A model generated the notes under the pieces. It searched no databases and was not told the DNA's origin. It was given only the letters and a program-made list of their open reading frames with translations. 64,000 bases of DNA from Pyxicephalus adspersus (lineage: Eukaryota; Chordata; Amphibia; Anura; Pyxicephalidae). Of this stretch, positions 55,326-64,000 are shown piece after piece; the first letter of the stretch is position 1; each line of letters starts with the position of its first letter. The DNA is taken from positions 62,119,922 to 62,183,921 of the forward strand of contig NC_092860.1 of NCBI RefSeq assembly GCF_032062135.1. The letters are read 5' to 3'. The position numbers and the translations under genes are program-made.

Positions 55326-55610
55326 TGAAGGGTTAAATAGAATAAGTTATTTGTAGGAATAACAGGATGCTAAACATCTGTTACACTAAAGGAAAAATGT
55401 GCCTGGATCAGCTTTTATTAGATAGGGAGTTGTTTTTACCTACTCAGCATAACTGCATATGTAAACTACGCCTTTTGTCTTCCTGTATCCTGTATGTATA
55501 AAAAAAACATTTTGTCAAAATAAAGATTAGAGAATATTCCTAAAACCATACTGTGTGTATGTGTTATTGGGATATTTCTCCAGACGTCTGTCTCTGTGGA
55601 TGAAGGAGAA
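55326..55610 (+). mobile_element. Endogenous retrovirus A: 3' LTR
   Basis: A purine tract aagaggggat (55316-55325) precedes a TG start at 55326 (tgaagggttaaatag). Inside are a TATA-like tgtataaaa (about 55495) and an AATAAAG polyA signal (55519-55525), then a GT-rich U5. The right end is near 55610, where hAT sequence begins. No 5' LTR exists in the window for comparison. Confidence 0.7.
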
Positions 55611-57060
55611 GTCAGGGTGCATTTGAGGAACTAGAAGTAGAAGCAGATCTTTTCAGCTGTACCAAGGGCCCTGCTGTCTCCATGCACCACGCTGACCAAG
55701 TAAAGGCGGATAGCTAGCTTTTGCTCACACAGACGCTGGAGCATGTGCAGGATGGAGTTCCATCTAGTCAGTGTCACAAATGAGTCTATGCGGTGGCAGC
55801 CTCTGTTGGAGCAGGATCTTGCTAAGTGCCGCGGCCGCAGTAGGGGAGCGGCGTACATGGCTGCAGATGGAGCGAGCCTGTCTCAGTAAGTCCTGCAGTC
55901 CTGGGTACGTGTGGAGGAACTTCTGCACCACCAGGTTCAGTACGTGCGCAAAGCAGGGCACATGTTATGTGGCCCATGCGCAGTGAGCCAGGAGGGCATC
56001 AGCCAAGCCTCAACCTCTCTGTGCAAAGCAGACAAGAGTTCTCTGGCGGTGTGACTTTTCTCCCCCAAGGACATCAGTTTCAGCACTGCCTGGCAACGCG
56101 TGTGCTTGAGGGAGCCATAGTGGCGTGGCAGCTTAACCACAGTGTCCTCCGCTGCAGGCCTTTAAGGAGGGGTGTTGGAGAGAGAGGGGTTGACGGTAGA
56201 AGGAATGCAGGAGGAGGAGGGAGAGGACTGGGGTGGCCCATGCTTTCCCACCACACTCCTCGGCGGGGGTACCAGGTGGTGTAATGCCTCTTGCAGCCTA
56301 CCACCGACTGAGCTATGCAAGGCCACCCAGTGAGCGGTGAAGGACAAGTAGCGTCCCACTCTGTGCCTGGTTGTCCAGCTGTCCATGGTGACGTGGATTT
56401 GGCTAGACACTGAAAATGCCAATGCCTGGGGGAGGTTTTCCATTACATGTGCATGTAAACTGGGAACAGCTGTGTGAGAGAAGTCATGCGTGCTTGGTAT
56501 ATTCCACAGCTGCTCGGCACAGGCCATCAGGTCACAGAAGGGAGCAGAGTCCACAATGCTGTACAGCAGTAGCTGCAAGGCCAATAGTTTGGCTTGACGT
56601 AAATTTAGTTCGGTCTCTTTTTTGGTTGGGCCCATGGCCTGATGCCTTGTGCAGAACTCTGGTAGAGTGGGCGGAAGAGACTGGGAACTAAGGGAGCTGA
56701 AGGGGTCACTGGAGTACCCATCTTGCGGTGACAAACGTTGTTTGACGCCACAAAACTTGCGGGCAGAAGCTGATACTTCATTGCCACTAGAAGTCTGGCT
56801 GGCACCAACCTCCTCAGACATAGTAGCAATGATAGTCGGAGGTGGAGAAGGAGTCAATGTAGGTGGAAGAAGAGAGAATGACATGGTTGCACCTCCTTCA
56901 AGAGAAGCTCCCACTTTGGTTTGTAGTTCTTGCACATGTGGGAAAACAGGGATGTTGTACCCAAATGTCATCCGGCCTGTCCTCTGCGGATGTGCCTGTG
57001 GCACAGAGAGCAGATTGCTACACACCCATCATTGTCTTTCAGTGTGAAAAAGGACCACAC
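55611..57060 (-). pseudogene. hAT transposase 2, catalytic region
   Basis: Minus strand. Frame 57025-56162: after the finger, an Ala/Ser/Pro-rich stretch, then LALQLLLYSIVDSAPFCDLM, and IHVTMDSWTTRHRVGRYLSF with the first catalytic Asp. Frames 56140-55937 and 55961-55764 continue with PCFAHVLNLVVQKFLHTYPG and SICSHVRRSP. Frame 55858-55631 gives VTLTRWNSILHMLQRLCEQK. The C-terminal third (final Glu and dimerisation region) is missing at the ERV LTR boundary. The transposase would cut and paste the element; this copy has several frameshifts. Confidence 0.8.
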
Positions 57061-57309
57061 TGGAGAGGTGCGTGCAACCACTCTGCTCCCCTTTCTCTTT
57101 TCCTGCCTCTGCTGGGTGCTCTGCGTCTGTTCCAGCTCCACCTCCCCCACAATCACATCATCCTCGACTGTTCCCCTGCTTGTGCCCACTCCTCTGTCTC
57201 TTCTTTGGGACTCACATGAGGCAGATTGGCTGCCCCTTCTATACCCAGTCTTTTGCTGCTGCCTTTCCTCTATGTCTGTTTCGGAACTGCTGCTAGCCCT
57301 TTCATGCAC
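56968..57309 (-). pseudogene. hAT transposase 2, BED finger start
   Basis: Frame 57309-56968 ends with SPVWSFFTLKDNDGCVAICS and LCHRHIRRG: the aromatic start and C-x2-C pair of a BED finger. The His pair is not visible downstream, so the finger is incomplete or shifted. The first half is Ser/Arg/Gln-rich. Confidence 0.7.
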
Positions 57310-57380
57310 CAGGGGTTCCCAGGTGACATTGCGGTCATCATCATCCTCATTTTAATCTAAGCCAACATCTGCAAATGCAG

Positions 57381-57800
57381 TCACTCATCCAGAACCCTCA
57401 CCCAGCAACTCCTGACCACACTCTCCAAGGGTCTCAAAGTGAGATCCTCAAACAACAAGGGAGAGTCCTCGGGAGGTACAGGCACATTAGCCACGCTAAC
57501 TCCTGTCTTTGCTTCTGTCACGGCTGTGCTAGTTGCTGCTGCAGAAGAAAAGCCTACTGCACTTGAGGCCCCTGAGACCCAGTTCATAATACTCTCCACA
57601 TGACGTGGCTGTATAAATGTATTCCGCTCTTTCAATACATTCACCAGCATACTGGTGCTCCGCATACATCTCAGACCTGTTTGACAACTTTTGCTGCTGC
57701 CTCCAACGGCTTTCTGCTGCTGCTGTCCTACAGTGGCAGACTCCCGGGAAGTATGCCCCCTGCCAGATGCGGCAGGTCCCCCAACGGCATGCCTCATCAT
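57381..57800 (-). pseudogene. hAT transposase 2, N-terminal region
   Basis: Open frame of 139 codons, MMRHAVGGPAASGRGHTSRE onward, with Gln/Gly/Ser-rich text and SIMNWVSGASSAV, ending before the BED segment. Composition parallels the N-termini of the other hAT copies. The start at 57800 is plausible because the tandem array begins just upstream. Confidence 0.55.
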
Positions 57801-57839
57801 TTACTTAATCAGGCAAAAATGCACCTGTACCAAACGGTT

Positions 57840-58345
57840 TCTTTGTTAAATAGGAACAGGTATCAAACAACATAATCTCCATAATTTTTTAATAGTAGGA
57901 CAGAAATTTTTCTGTACCAAACTGTCATTTTTTGGCAAATAGCAAGAGATATCAAAACCTGAAATATCTGTATTTTTTATATAGCGGGACAGAATTTTTT
58001 TTTTACTAATGGTCTTCTTTGGTAAATAGCAAGAAGTATCAAACACTGAAATATCAGTATTTTTTATATAGTAGGACAGAACTTTTTTTTATCAGTCTTC
58101 TTTGGTAAATAGCTAAAGGAATCAAACACTGAAATATCTGTATTTTTTATAATATAAAGGTGGGCAAAGCACAGTACCAAATCACTAAGCAGAAGGATAG
58201 TAAAGGAAAAGCCAGGTTCGAGACAGGCGACTTTTCTGTAGCAAACTGGCTTTCTTGGTAAATAGCAAGAGTTAGCAGACTGAAATATCTGGATTTTTTC
58301 AAGAGTAGGACAGAAATTTTTCTTACCAAACTGACTTCTTACATA
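57840..58345. repeat. 84-bp tandem array upstream of hAT 2
   Basis: tttggtaaatagcaagaa-type starts at about 57933, 58017 and 58101 are spaced 84; decayed units lie at 57841 and 58255. Each unit carries gaaatatctgtattttttat and ggacagaattttt. The unit matches the reverse complement of the 75-bp minisatellite at 41010-42478 (gcaagtggtatcag...aaatatctgtatttttt), so the two arrays are homologous and in opposite orientation. Confidence 0.85.
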
Positions 58346-58752
58346 GTACATAGTACTGGTAGCATCAAAAACTGCTATATCTGTATACAGTATATACAGA
58401 TATACAGAAGGCTCCTAACCTGTCCCTGTCACAATCCACATCTCTCTATGCTTCCTATCTTCTCTATCCTTCACACAGAACACAAGATGTAGTGACTAAC
58501 CTCTCCCTCCCTCCCTGTAAATATGGCTGTGCTCAGATTTCTCCTGATTGGGCTGCTGGGCCTTGCTGTGCATCCTGGAAGCAAATGATACGCCCCCCAG
58601 CCGCAATTTTCGCTCCCTGCTTTTTCACTCCTTCGTTCGGCGAGAACACGACCCCATGGCAAATCACAAGGCCGTTCTCACTTAAATGTTTGGTGAACAA
58701 GGCCCGATTGGCCACGAGATTGAATTTACAAATTTTGCTCGCTCATCCCTAC
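58346..58752 (-). mobile_element. hAT element 2, 5' end
   Basis: On the minus strand the element starts about 58752 with gtagggatgagcgagcaaaat, a terminal type common in frog hAT elements. Balanced-composition sequence then leads to the array and the transposase. A target duplication cannot be tested because the 3' end is missing. Confidence 0.55.
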
Positions 58753-59229
58753 TGTGAACTAGTTCCTGTACACCTGCTGCTTAATCCAATGTTTCATGTG
58801 TCCAGCTCCTGTGTTAACCCTTCATTGTCCAGTTTGTTGGTTCCCAGCCAACTTCCCTGTGCTGTTCCTGTGGATATCCCTGCATCACCTGTACCTCCTG
58901 CTGTTTTAAGTGTCTCCTGTGTTCCCTGTGCCCGCAGTGGCCTCTGTGCCATTGCTGTCTGTCTCCTGGATCCTTTGCTTGCTGCCTGTCTCAACCCTGG
59001 CTTTCCTTGACTATCCTCCTGCTTAGCGATTTGGTACTGTGCTTTGCCCACATTGGTGTGCCAAGGACTGCAACCTGGCAGTAACCAGCGGCGCAACATC
59101 CTCACCATCAGAGGCTCTGGAGAAAACCTGGTTACTCCTTAGACTCTGTGCCCTGGCCCTTCTCAGGGCTCACACCACCTTTGTGCAAGCCATAGCACCC
59201 CCTAGTGGTCCTGTCTCTCTGAGCGTGAC
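58753..59229 (+). mobile_element. LTR fragment, plus orientation
   Basis: Shows the arrangement of frog gypsy-type LTR 3' halves: CCTG-rich text with ctgtctcaaccctggctttc, gatttggtactgtgctttgc, and an end ctgtctctctgagcgtgaca at 59229. No internal sequence follows; the next element is Penelope-like. Open frames here (58492-59010 plus, 59108-58794 minus) have no domain. Confidence 0.5.
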
Positions 59230-59479
59230 ACTTCTGATATCCCTAAGAACTATGCTGAATATTTTGAGCTAATATGAAGGGCAATACAATGAACCTATTA
59301 CTAAGGAGACCTTTGAATTTGTTAATGTTAAGTATGCCAAACTAGTGACTTTTTATTCCTAACCGAAAACACATAAGAATTTATAACATCCTCCTGGTTG
59401 TCCCATAGTGTCGGGGGTAGGCTAACTGCAAACGCAAGCCAACTAGTGGATCAGTATTTGAGATTACATGTACATAAAA

Positions 59480-59594
59480 ATGCCTTGTTATTATGTTACC
59501 TGTGCCACCTCAAATTTTATTTACCTTATTAAATGTAACTGTTCATCTTTTTTATGTAGGCAAGACAAACAGAACATTTAGAAAGAGAATAAAC
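59480..59594 (+). pseudogene. Penelope-like element, GIY-YIG fragment
   Basis: LFYVGKTNRTFRKRINRS (59541-59594), preceded by text of the form S-N-F-I-Y-L-x-x-C, is the start of the GIY-YIG nuclease (FYVGKT, R-x-R-I). The remainder is replaced by mariner sequence at 59595. Confidence 0.6.
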
Positions 59595-60545
59595 AGGAGT
59601 GCTGATAAGTTCCTGGCTTTGCCCAGAAAGAAGAGAGCCAGAGTTATGAAATACCACATTTATTCAACATATTCACCCCTGGGACTGATGCACTTGGTAC
59701 AGCGTTGTTGCAGCTTTTCTAGACGGTTCAAATAAAAGTCCTTTGGTTGGGCCGCAGACCAACTCTCAGCAGCATTTTTGACGTCAGAAATGTCCTCAAA
59801 ACGTATGTCCTCAAAAAGAAAATAGTCTGAAGGGGCCAGGTCAGGTGAGTAGGGGGGATGGTGGACCAATTGGAAACCCAGGGTGTTCAATTTGGCAGCC
59901 ACAACGTTGGATGCGTGCGCAGGTGCATAGTCCTGCATAAAAAGGATCCCTTTGGTAACCTTTCCACAGCGTTTTGTTTTAATTGCCTCCTTCAGCTGGT
60001 CCAGGAGGTTAGCATAATACTGTGTGGTGATACTAGAGCCCTGAGGTAGGTAGTCCACCAACAGAATACCATCTTTGTCCCAGAAAATGGACGCCATGAC
60101 TTTTTTAGCCGGTTTCTGGGTTCAGAACTTCTTTGGCCGCGGGGACCCGCTGTGGCGCCATTCCTTTGACTGTTCCAGGATCATAGATGTGGAGCCAGGT
60201 TTCATCCTTAATCACTAACCTAGCCTACAAGTCCTGTGCAGCTTCAAAATGAGCCAAAACGGCTTTGGATGCTTCAACTCGTTCATTCTTCTGATTACTG
60301 TTCAAACATTTCGGCATTCACTTCGCTGAAAGCTTGCGCATGTCTAGTGGTGATAACAAACCCAACACGCTCCCATGAGGTGTCAAGTATCTGGGCTATC
60401 TTTTTTGCGGATATTCGCCGATCCGCAATAATCAGCTCATGGACAGCATCGCAGGTTGCCGGGTTAGCTGAGGTTGAATACTTCTCCCCTAGTATTTGTG
60501 ACATTCCTGGAGAAACATCACGAAGAGGTGATGTAGATAAGTTCT
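59595..60545 (-). pseudogene. mariner (DD34D) transposon, transposase broken
   Basis: Minus strand. The helix-turn-helix part is in frame 60504-60295 (IIADRRISAKKIAQILDTS). The first catalytic Asp lies near VIKDETWLHIYDP (about 60215-60175, other frame). The C-terminal frame 60097-59660 has MASIFWDKDGILLVDYLPQG, GILFMQDYAPAH, then PPYSPDLAPSDYFLF: 34 residues separate the two Asp, the mariner spacing. It ends TKCISPRGEYVE. At least two frameshifts and a stop near 60100. Left end about 59595 (ctgataagttcctggctttg). The first HTH and right terminal repeat are missing. Cut-and-paste DNA transposase family. Confidence 0.85.
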
Positions 60546-60714
60546 TTTAAAAGAAAGAAACTCGCTGGATTTATAAAGCATTATAGGTGCTTTTGTTTTA
60601 CTGCTGTAATCCTCTATATTAAATATTTTTTTTCCCTCAATGAACAAATATTACGACACAATATTAATATACTACTGTTCAGGCACCTGTCATTAGTTAT
60701 ATGTTCCTTATGTT
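60546..60714. other. AT-rich spacer
   Basis: Short intronic text between the mariner and the following dispersed repeat. Confidence 0.4.
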
Positions 60715-60955
60715 ACCAAGATTTAGCGCAATGAGAAAAGTCTATGGATGCGGTGGTACAGAGCGCTCTGACAAGTCATGCCGGAATCTGTCATCCTGGG
60801 GCCACTCTGTCTCGCTATTGGACAGGAGTCTTCTCTTCCTCTTCCATGAGGTTGAGCTGCCCTGGATGTGAATGTGAGTTTCATTATGCCCTTGTCACTC
60901 CCACCAAGCGGGTCTCCTTCCTTTTTAGGTAAGCCCCTACTGCACATGTGCAGGT
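60715..60955. repeat. Dispersed repeat, balanced composition
   Basis: Sequence around tctcgctattggacaggagt and cactcccaccaagcgggtct, ending tgcacatgtgcaggt, stands out from the AT-rich neighbours and gives overlapping frames on both strands without domains. Probably repeat-derived; class unknown. Confidence 0.35.
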
Positions 60956-61379
60956 GTGTCCTGTCTGGATTAAAACACTGCAGCAGGCAGCTGCAGGTAA
61001 CGCAGTATTACAACTATTAAACCAAAAACCAATATACAACAATTAAACCAAAAACCTGATTGTCTGTGAATTAATAACAGTAGTGCTACTACTCTTCTTT
61101 TTTCTTTGTTTTATTATGTTTGTTTTGTAAACTTGGACAAAAAGGATGCCATTTGAACTTGTAAAGCTTATGAGGAGACATCTTTTTCACCCATAAATAA
61201 ATATTTTGAATATTCATTTAAAGCCAAAGGCAAGGTAAACCATTGACACTCTATTGTACACTCTAATTGTAATATATATATATTATATAAGCTACTGTAC
61301 AGGTACATTACATTATACACTATTTTTTTTTTTTAAAGATTTTTTTTTATCTTTTATAAAAAAAAATTTATTATTAAAT
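60956..61379. other. AT-rich intronic sequence
   Basis: Contains a near duplication (aattaaaccaaaaacc / actattaaaccaaaaacca, 61011-61050) and long T/A runs at 61322-61385. No motif. Confidence 0.4.
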
Positions 61380-62055
61380 TTATAAAATTTTGGACATATC
61401 TCGGTGAGTTATGCGGTAATTAGGTGAATTATAAGTAATTATTGAGTAATTCGGTGAATTATAGCCTACAATCTAAAATAAATTTCCATGCAAAAAATTT
61501 ACCACTTTTTGCATGGAAGTTTGGAAAGAATTAGAATACCCGGCGTTCGCGTACGCGTCCCTCGGCGATTCCTGATGATGTCCGTGCGTGCACCCGTCGA
61601 TGGGGGTCGTCGCGGGAAATTCAAATATTTTGTTTTGGATTCAATACAAAGTCCTGTATCCAATCCAATACAAAATAATACAAAATATAATTATGTGGTT
61701 TTGTCTATAGGTATGTGACGTTGGACTGTTGGACACTAGGGAGGTGTTTTAGAAAAATATATTACTATACAGTATACCGAATTATCGCATTTTCAGTATT
61801 TTTCATTTATTTATGTATTCTTGTTTAAGCTGATTTTTGTGTATTTTATTTAATTTTATTAAAAGTATTTTTTTTTTAAATGATTGTGTGTTTCAAACAT
61901 TTTTTATTTTCATGATATCTACTGGACCCCTGTTTGGACATATTTCTGTAAGCTACAGGTCTACAATTTAAAAAAAAAAAATTCATGAAAAACAGTGTAC
62001 CGCTTTTGGTACAGAAATCTAGACATCAGTGTAACGCCCAGGAGGTTAAGGATTA
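61380..62055. repeat. Dispersed repeat with two related modules
   Basis: Module 1 (61388-61530) has ttggacatatctcggtgagt, cctacaatctaaaa and a hairpin ttccatgcaaaaa (61484-61496) / tttttgcatggaa (61506-61518). Module 2 (61935-62050) has tggacatatttctgtaagct, tctacaatttaaaaa and aaacagtgtaccgcttttgg. Between them lies CpG-rich cggcgttcgcgtacgcgtcc (61541-61560) and a TTCAATACAAA module like that at 1860-2035. Family not named. Confidence 0.5.
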
Positions 62056-62735
62056 TGTGATTTATGTACAGTATATGTGTATTCACAATTAACACTGCAT
62101 TAAAAAATCAAATGATAATTACATAATGGAGAAAATTTTAAATTACCTAGTTTATTATGTGTTCAGAATATAACTACTACTACATATTTTACAGCAAATA
62201 AATCAGTGGGGAAATTTTTTAGAAAATTGTATTTGCAACAATTTTAATATGATTGGTATAATAAAACAAATGTTGGGTATATATTTTTATATTTATGCCT
62301 TTAAAGCCCCTTTGTTTTCTTTTTTGAATTTGTTTATGTTTGATGCATCTGGAATGTGGCATAACACCAGACAGTTTAGTATAGTTTTCAATATTCACTG
62401 TACTGTATGTGCATAGAATTTATCTGTCAGAGAATTGCTGTGCACAGTTTAGCTGGTCTCCCACTGTCAAGCTGAGACAGTTGTCAGAGTTTGACAGCAG
62501 CTACTGAAGAGCAATGATTTATGTGCAACTGCCAAACCCATGCTTTGATTAGGGCTTGGTACTGTACTACCTTTTTTACTACCTGTACATTCACTTTACT
62601 CTTCACCTTCTGCTTGGGTTAAGGTAATTGGTCTCTTTTTGCATCCTTTCTCTATTAGTAATGGTACTATCACCATCTTAGAACCTTTCTTAAGTCATGT
62701 TTGGGCAAACACAGATATTTAAAGATTACTTGATG
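62056..62735. other. Intronic sequence, nothing recognised
   Basis: AT-rich to about 62340, then balanced sequence with gtcaagctgagacagttgtcagagtt text (62467 onward). Part may belong to the LINE that follows but no RT block is visible before 62740. Confidence 0.35.
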
Positions 62736-62739
62736 ACAA

Positions 62740-63312
62740 AACTAAGCATAAAGTAGAGGCATATGCTGATGTACTCTTTTACATCTCAATACCAACATTT
62801 ACACTTCTTTACGTCCTTTCAGAAGTCAGTGATTATTCTCACGTATCCACCCACAAGGTTATTTGAAAAAAATGGAGGCCTTAGCCATCTCTATGTCACT
62901 ATTGACTCCCCCTGCATTAGTAAAGAAGTTATTAGACTGCTAAAGTCTCATGAAGGAATAGCTTTCACAGATCTTTTTTTTATCATCATTTGGCAAGACT
63001 GGTAAACTGGTGCAGGCATGGATGTTTGAAACATTGGGTTTTCATAGAAAATGCTCACATCACTTGCTGGGGTATTATGGTAATATGGTCACTGTCTGAT
63101 AGCCATCCTGCTCTGCAGAAACCCCCATTGATAGGATCTAATCTCCAAATGGTAAATAAATTCTGGTCTGTTAAATTACCCTTCACCTATGCCTCCCATT
63201 TTGGACATCCACATTTCCTAATGGACGTTTTATTCAGCGCCTGGAAACCAGAAGTGTTTTGTGCAAGTAGTTTCCTGTGTTTTAATAGGTGGATTTTTAC
63301 ATTTTTTTAATG
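62740..63312 (+). pseudogene. L1-type LINE ORF2, RT end and C-terminal fragment
   Basis: Near 62758 the frame reads EAYADVLFYIS: the YADD metal-binding block has lost one Asp (YAD then V). After frameshifts, VLSEVSDYSHVSTHKV matches the thumb start. Frame 62990-63310 has RLVNWCRHGCLKHWVFIE and PALQKPPLIGSNLQMVNKFW, then SHFGHPHF, the C-terminal region of frog L1-like ORF2. 5' and 3' ends are not seen. Confidence 0.65.
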
Positions 63313-63817
63313 TCTTCAACCTGAGCATTCTCAGAAGTTCACCAGATATGTAAGCATTCTTTTGAATATTGCAACTGTCCCACTTCCTCTACTTGCAGGC
63401 TTCTCATTATTTTTCTCAACCAATATCCTTACTAGAGACTTTTTGCTCTGCATAGGAACCTTAGAGAGGCACAAAGGAGAAGCCAGGGATAGTAGTACCA
63501 GCATATTAGCATATGAATGTTACTAATATCCCTGGCTTTTCCTTCACACCTTTCATTTAGGAACAATTGGGAGGGTAACCTTAAGATGACATTTTCCTCC
63601 CAACAACTAGGACAACTTTTAAAATTTGGCAATAAGACTTCAGTATTAAATATCAGGAGCTTTTTACACACTGGCACAGAATTTTAACCATCCTAGCATA
63701 AATAAATTCAGACGTAGATGACAGCTGTTAGATATGCCAAAGTAATTCTGGCAGCTTGCTTTACATATTTTGGGTTTGCCCCACTTTGTCCAATTTTTGG
63801 TCACAGGTAGCAGACAT
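63313..63817. other. Intronic sequence, nothing recognised
   Basis: Includes a loose inverted pair of about 18 bases (gaagccagggatagtagta, 63480 and its near complement ctaatatccctggcttttc, 63524-63542). Otherwise ordinary. Confidence 0.4.
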
Positions 63818-64000
63818 TGGGCGTGATTTATTAAAGCTCTCCAATACTGGAGAAAATAGGCTATCATGCAGGAACCTGGGTGATCCAGCAAACCTGGAAC
63901 AGATCTTGTTCAGAATTAAAAACATTTGCCAATGAATATCAAATCATTTTTAAGAAATCCATTTGATGTTTGCTGGATCACCCAGGTTCTCCCATGATAA
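63818..64000. repeat. Foldback repeat, copy 8, cut by window end
   Basis: gcgtgatttattaaagctct at the left; the right arm has gtttgctggatcacccaggt and tctcccatgataa at the end of the window. Confidence 0.8.

Noticed and set aside
58492..59108. 172-codon plus and 104-codon minus frames
   Set aside because: They span the hAT end and an LTR fragment; Pro/Ser/Cys-rich low-information text without a domain.

Overview
This is a vertebrate, very probably anuran (frog), genomic window and almost all of it is intron. Two short exons of a host gene are readable on the minus strand: 35071-35167 and 5288-5416. Both encode cytoplasmic-tail sequence of a latrophilin adhesion GPCR, best matching ADGRL3 (adgrl3). 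They are in transcriptional order, share splice phase 1, and together give only about 226 coding bases. The intron between them is about 29.65 kb, and sequence upstream of 35167 is intronic for at least another 28.8 kb. No other cellular exon, RNA gene, CRISPR array or bacterial-type feature was found. The amphibian assignment rests on the mixture of repeat families, not on a species-specific marker. || Layout. 1-5 kb: LTR-like edge, small TA-flanked MITE, 46-bp tandem repeat, Tc1 remnants, hAT MITE. 5.3 kb: adgrl3 cassette exon. 6.1-7.7 kb: decayed plus-strand copy of an unclassified multicopy repeat-encoded protein family (called family X here). A second copy, minus strand, lies at 14.8-15.5 kb beside a 5' half of an L1 (15.5-18.6 kb). 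18.6-19.5 kb: foldback repeat and Tc1. 20.1 kb: a perfect 41-bp-arm hairpin. 20.6-26.9 kb: L1 remnants, a Ty3/gypsy element with two further elements nested inside it, and a LINE RT. 27-35 kb: mostly anonymous, with foldbacks, MITE and solo LTRs. 35 kb: adgrl3 exon. 35.7-38 kb: Tc1 copies carrying an LTR and a foldback. 38-41 kb: Penelope-like remnants. 41-46.4 kb: a large decayed hAT element with a 75-bp minisatellite. 46.4-47.3 kb: Penelope-like N-terminal remnant. 47.3-49.7 kb: integrase of one endogenous retrovirus (ERV) and the 5' portion of another hAT-like element. 49.7-55.6 kb: a 5'-truncated ERV with gag, pol, env and 3' LTR. 55.6-58.75 kb: a third hAT. 58.75-60.5 kb: LTR, Penelope-like fragment, DD34D mariner. 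60.5-64 kb: dispersed repeats, L1 ORF2 C-terminal fragment, foldback at the edge. || How it fits together. The host gene supplies the only evident selective constraint; everything else is a layered record of insertions. At least seven transposon classes are present (L1, L2/CR1-like LINE, Penelope-like, Ty3/gypsy, ERV, Tc1/mariner, hAT), plus MITEs and foldback repeats. Nearly every transposase or RT frame is broken, and several catalytic residues are visibly lost. The structures most worth checking are the perfect hairpin, the palindrome-built MITE nested in a foldback nested in a gypsy element, homologous tandem arrays in opposite orientation beside two hAT transposases, the two copies of family X, and the 43-codon adgrl3 cassette exon.
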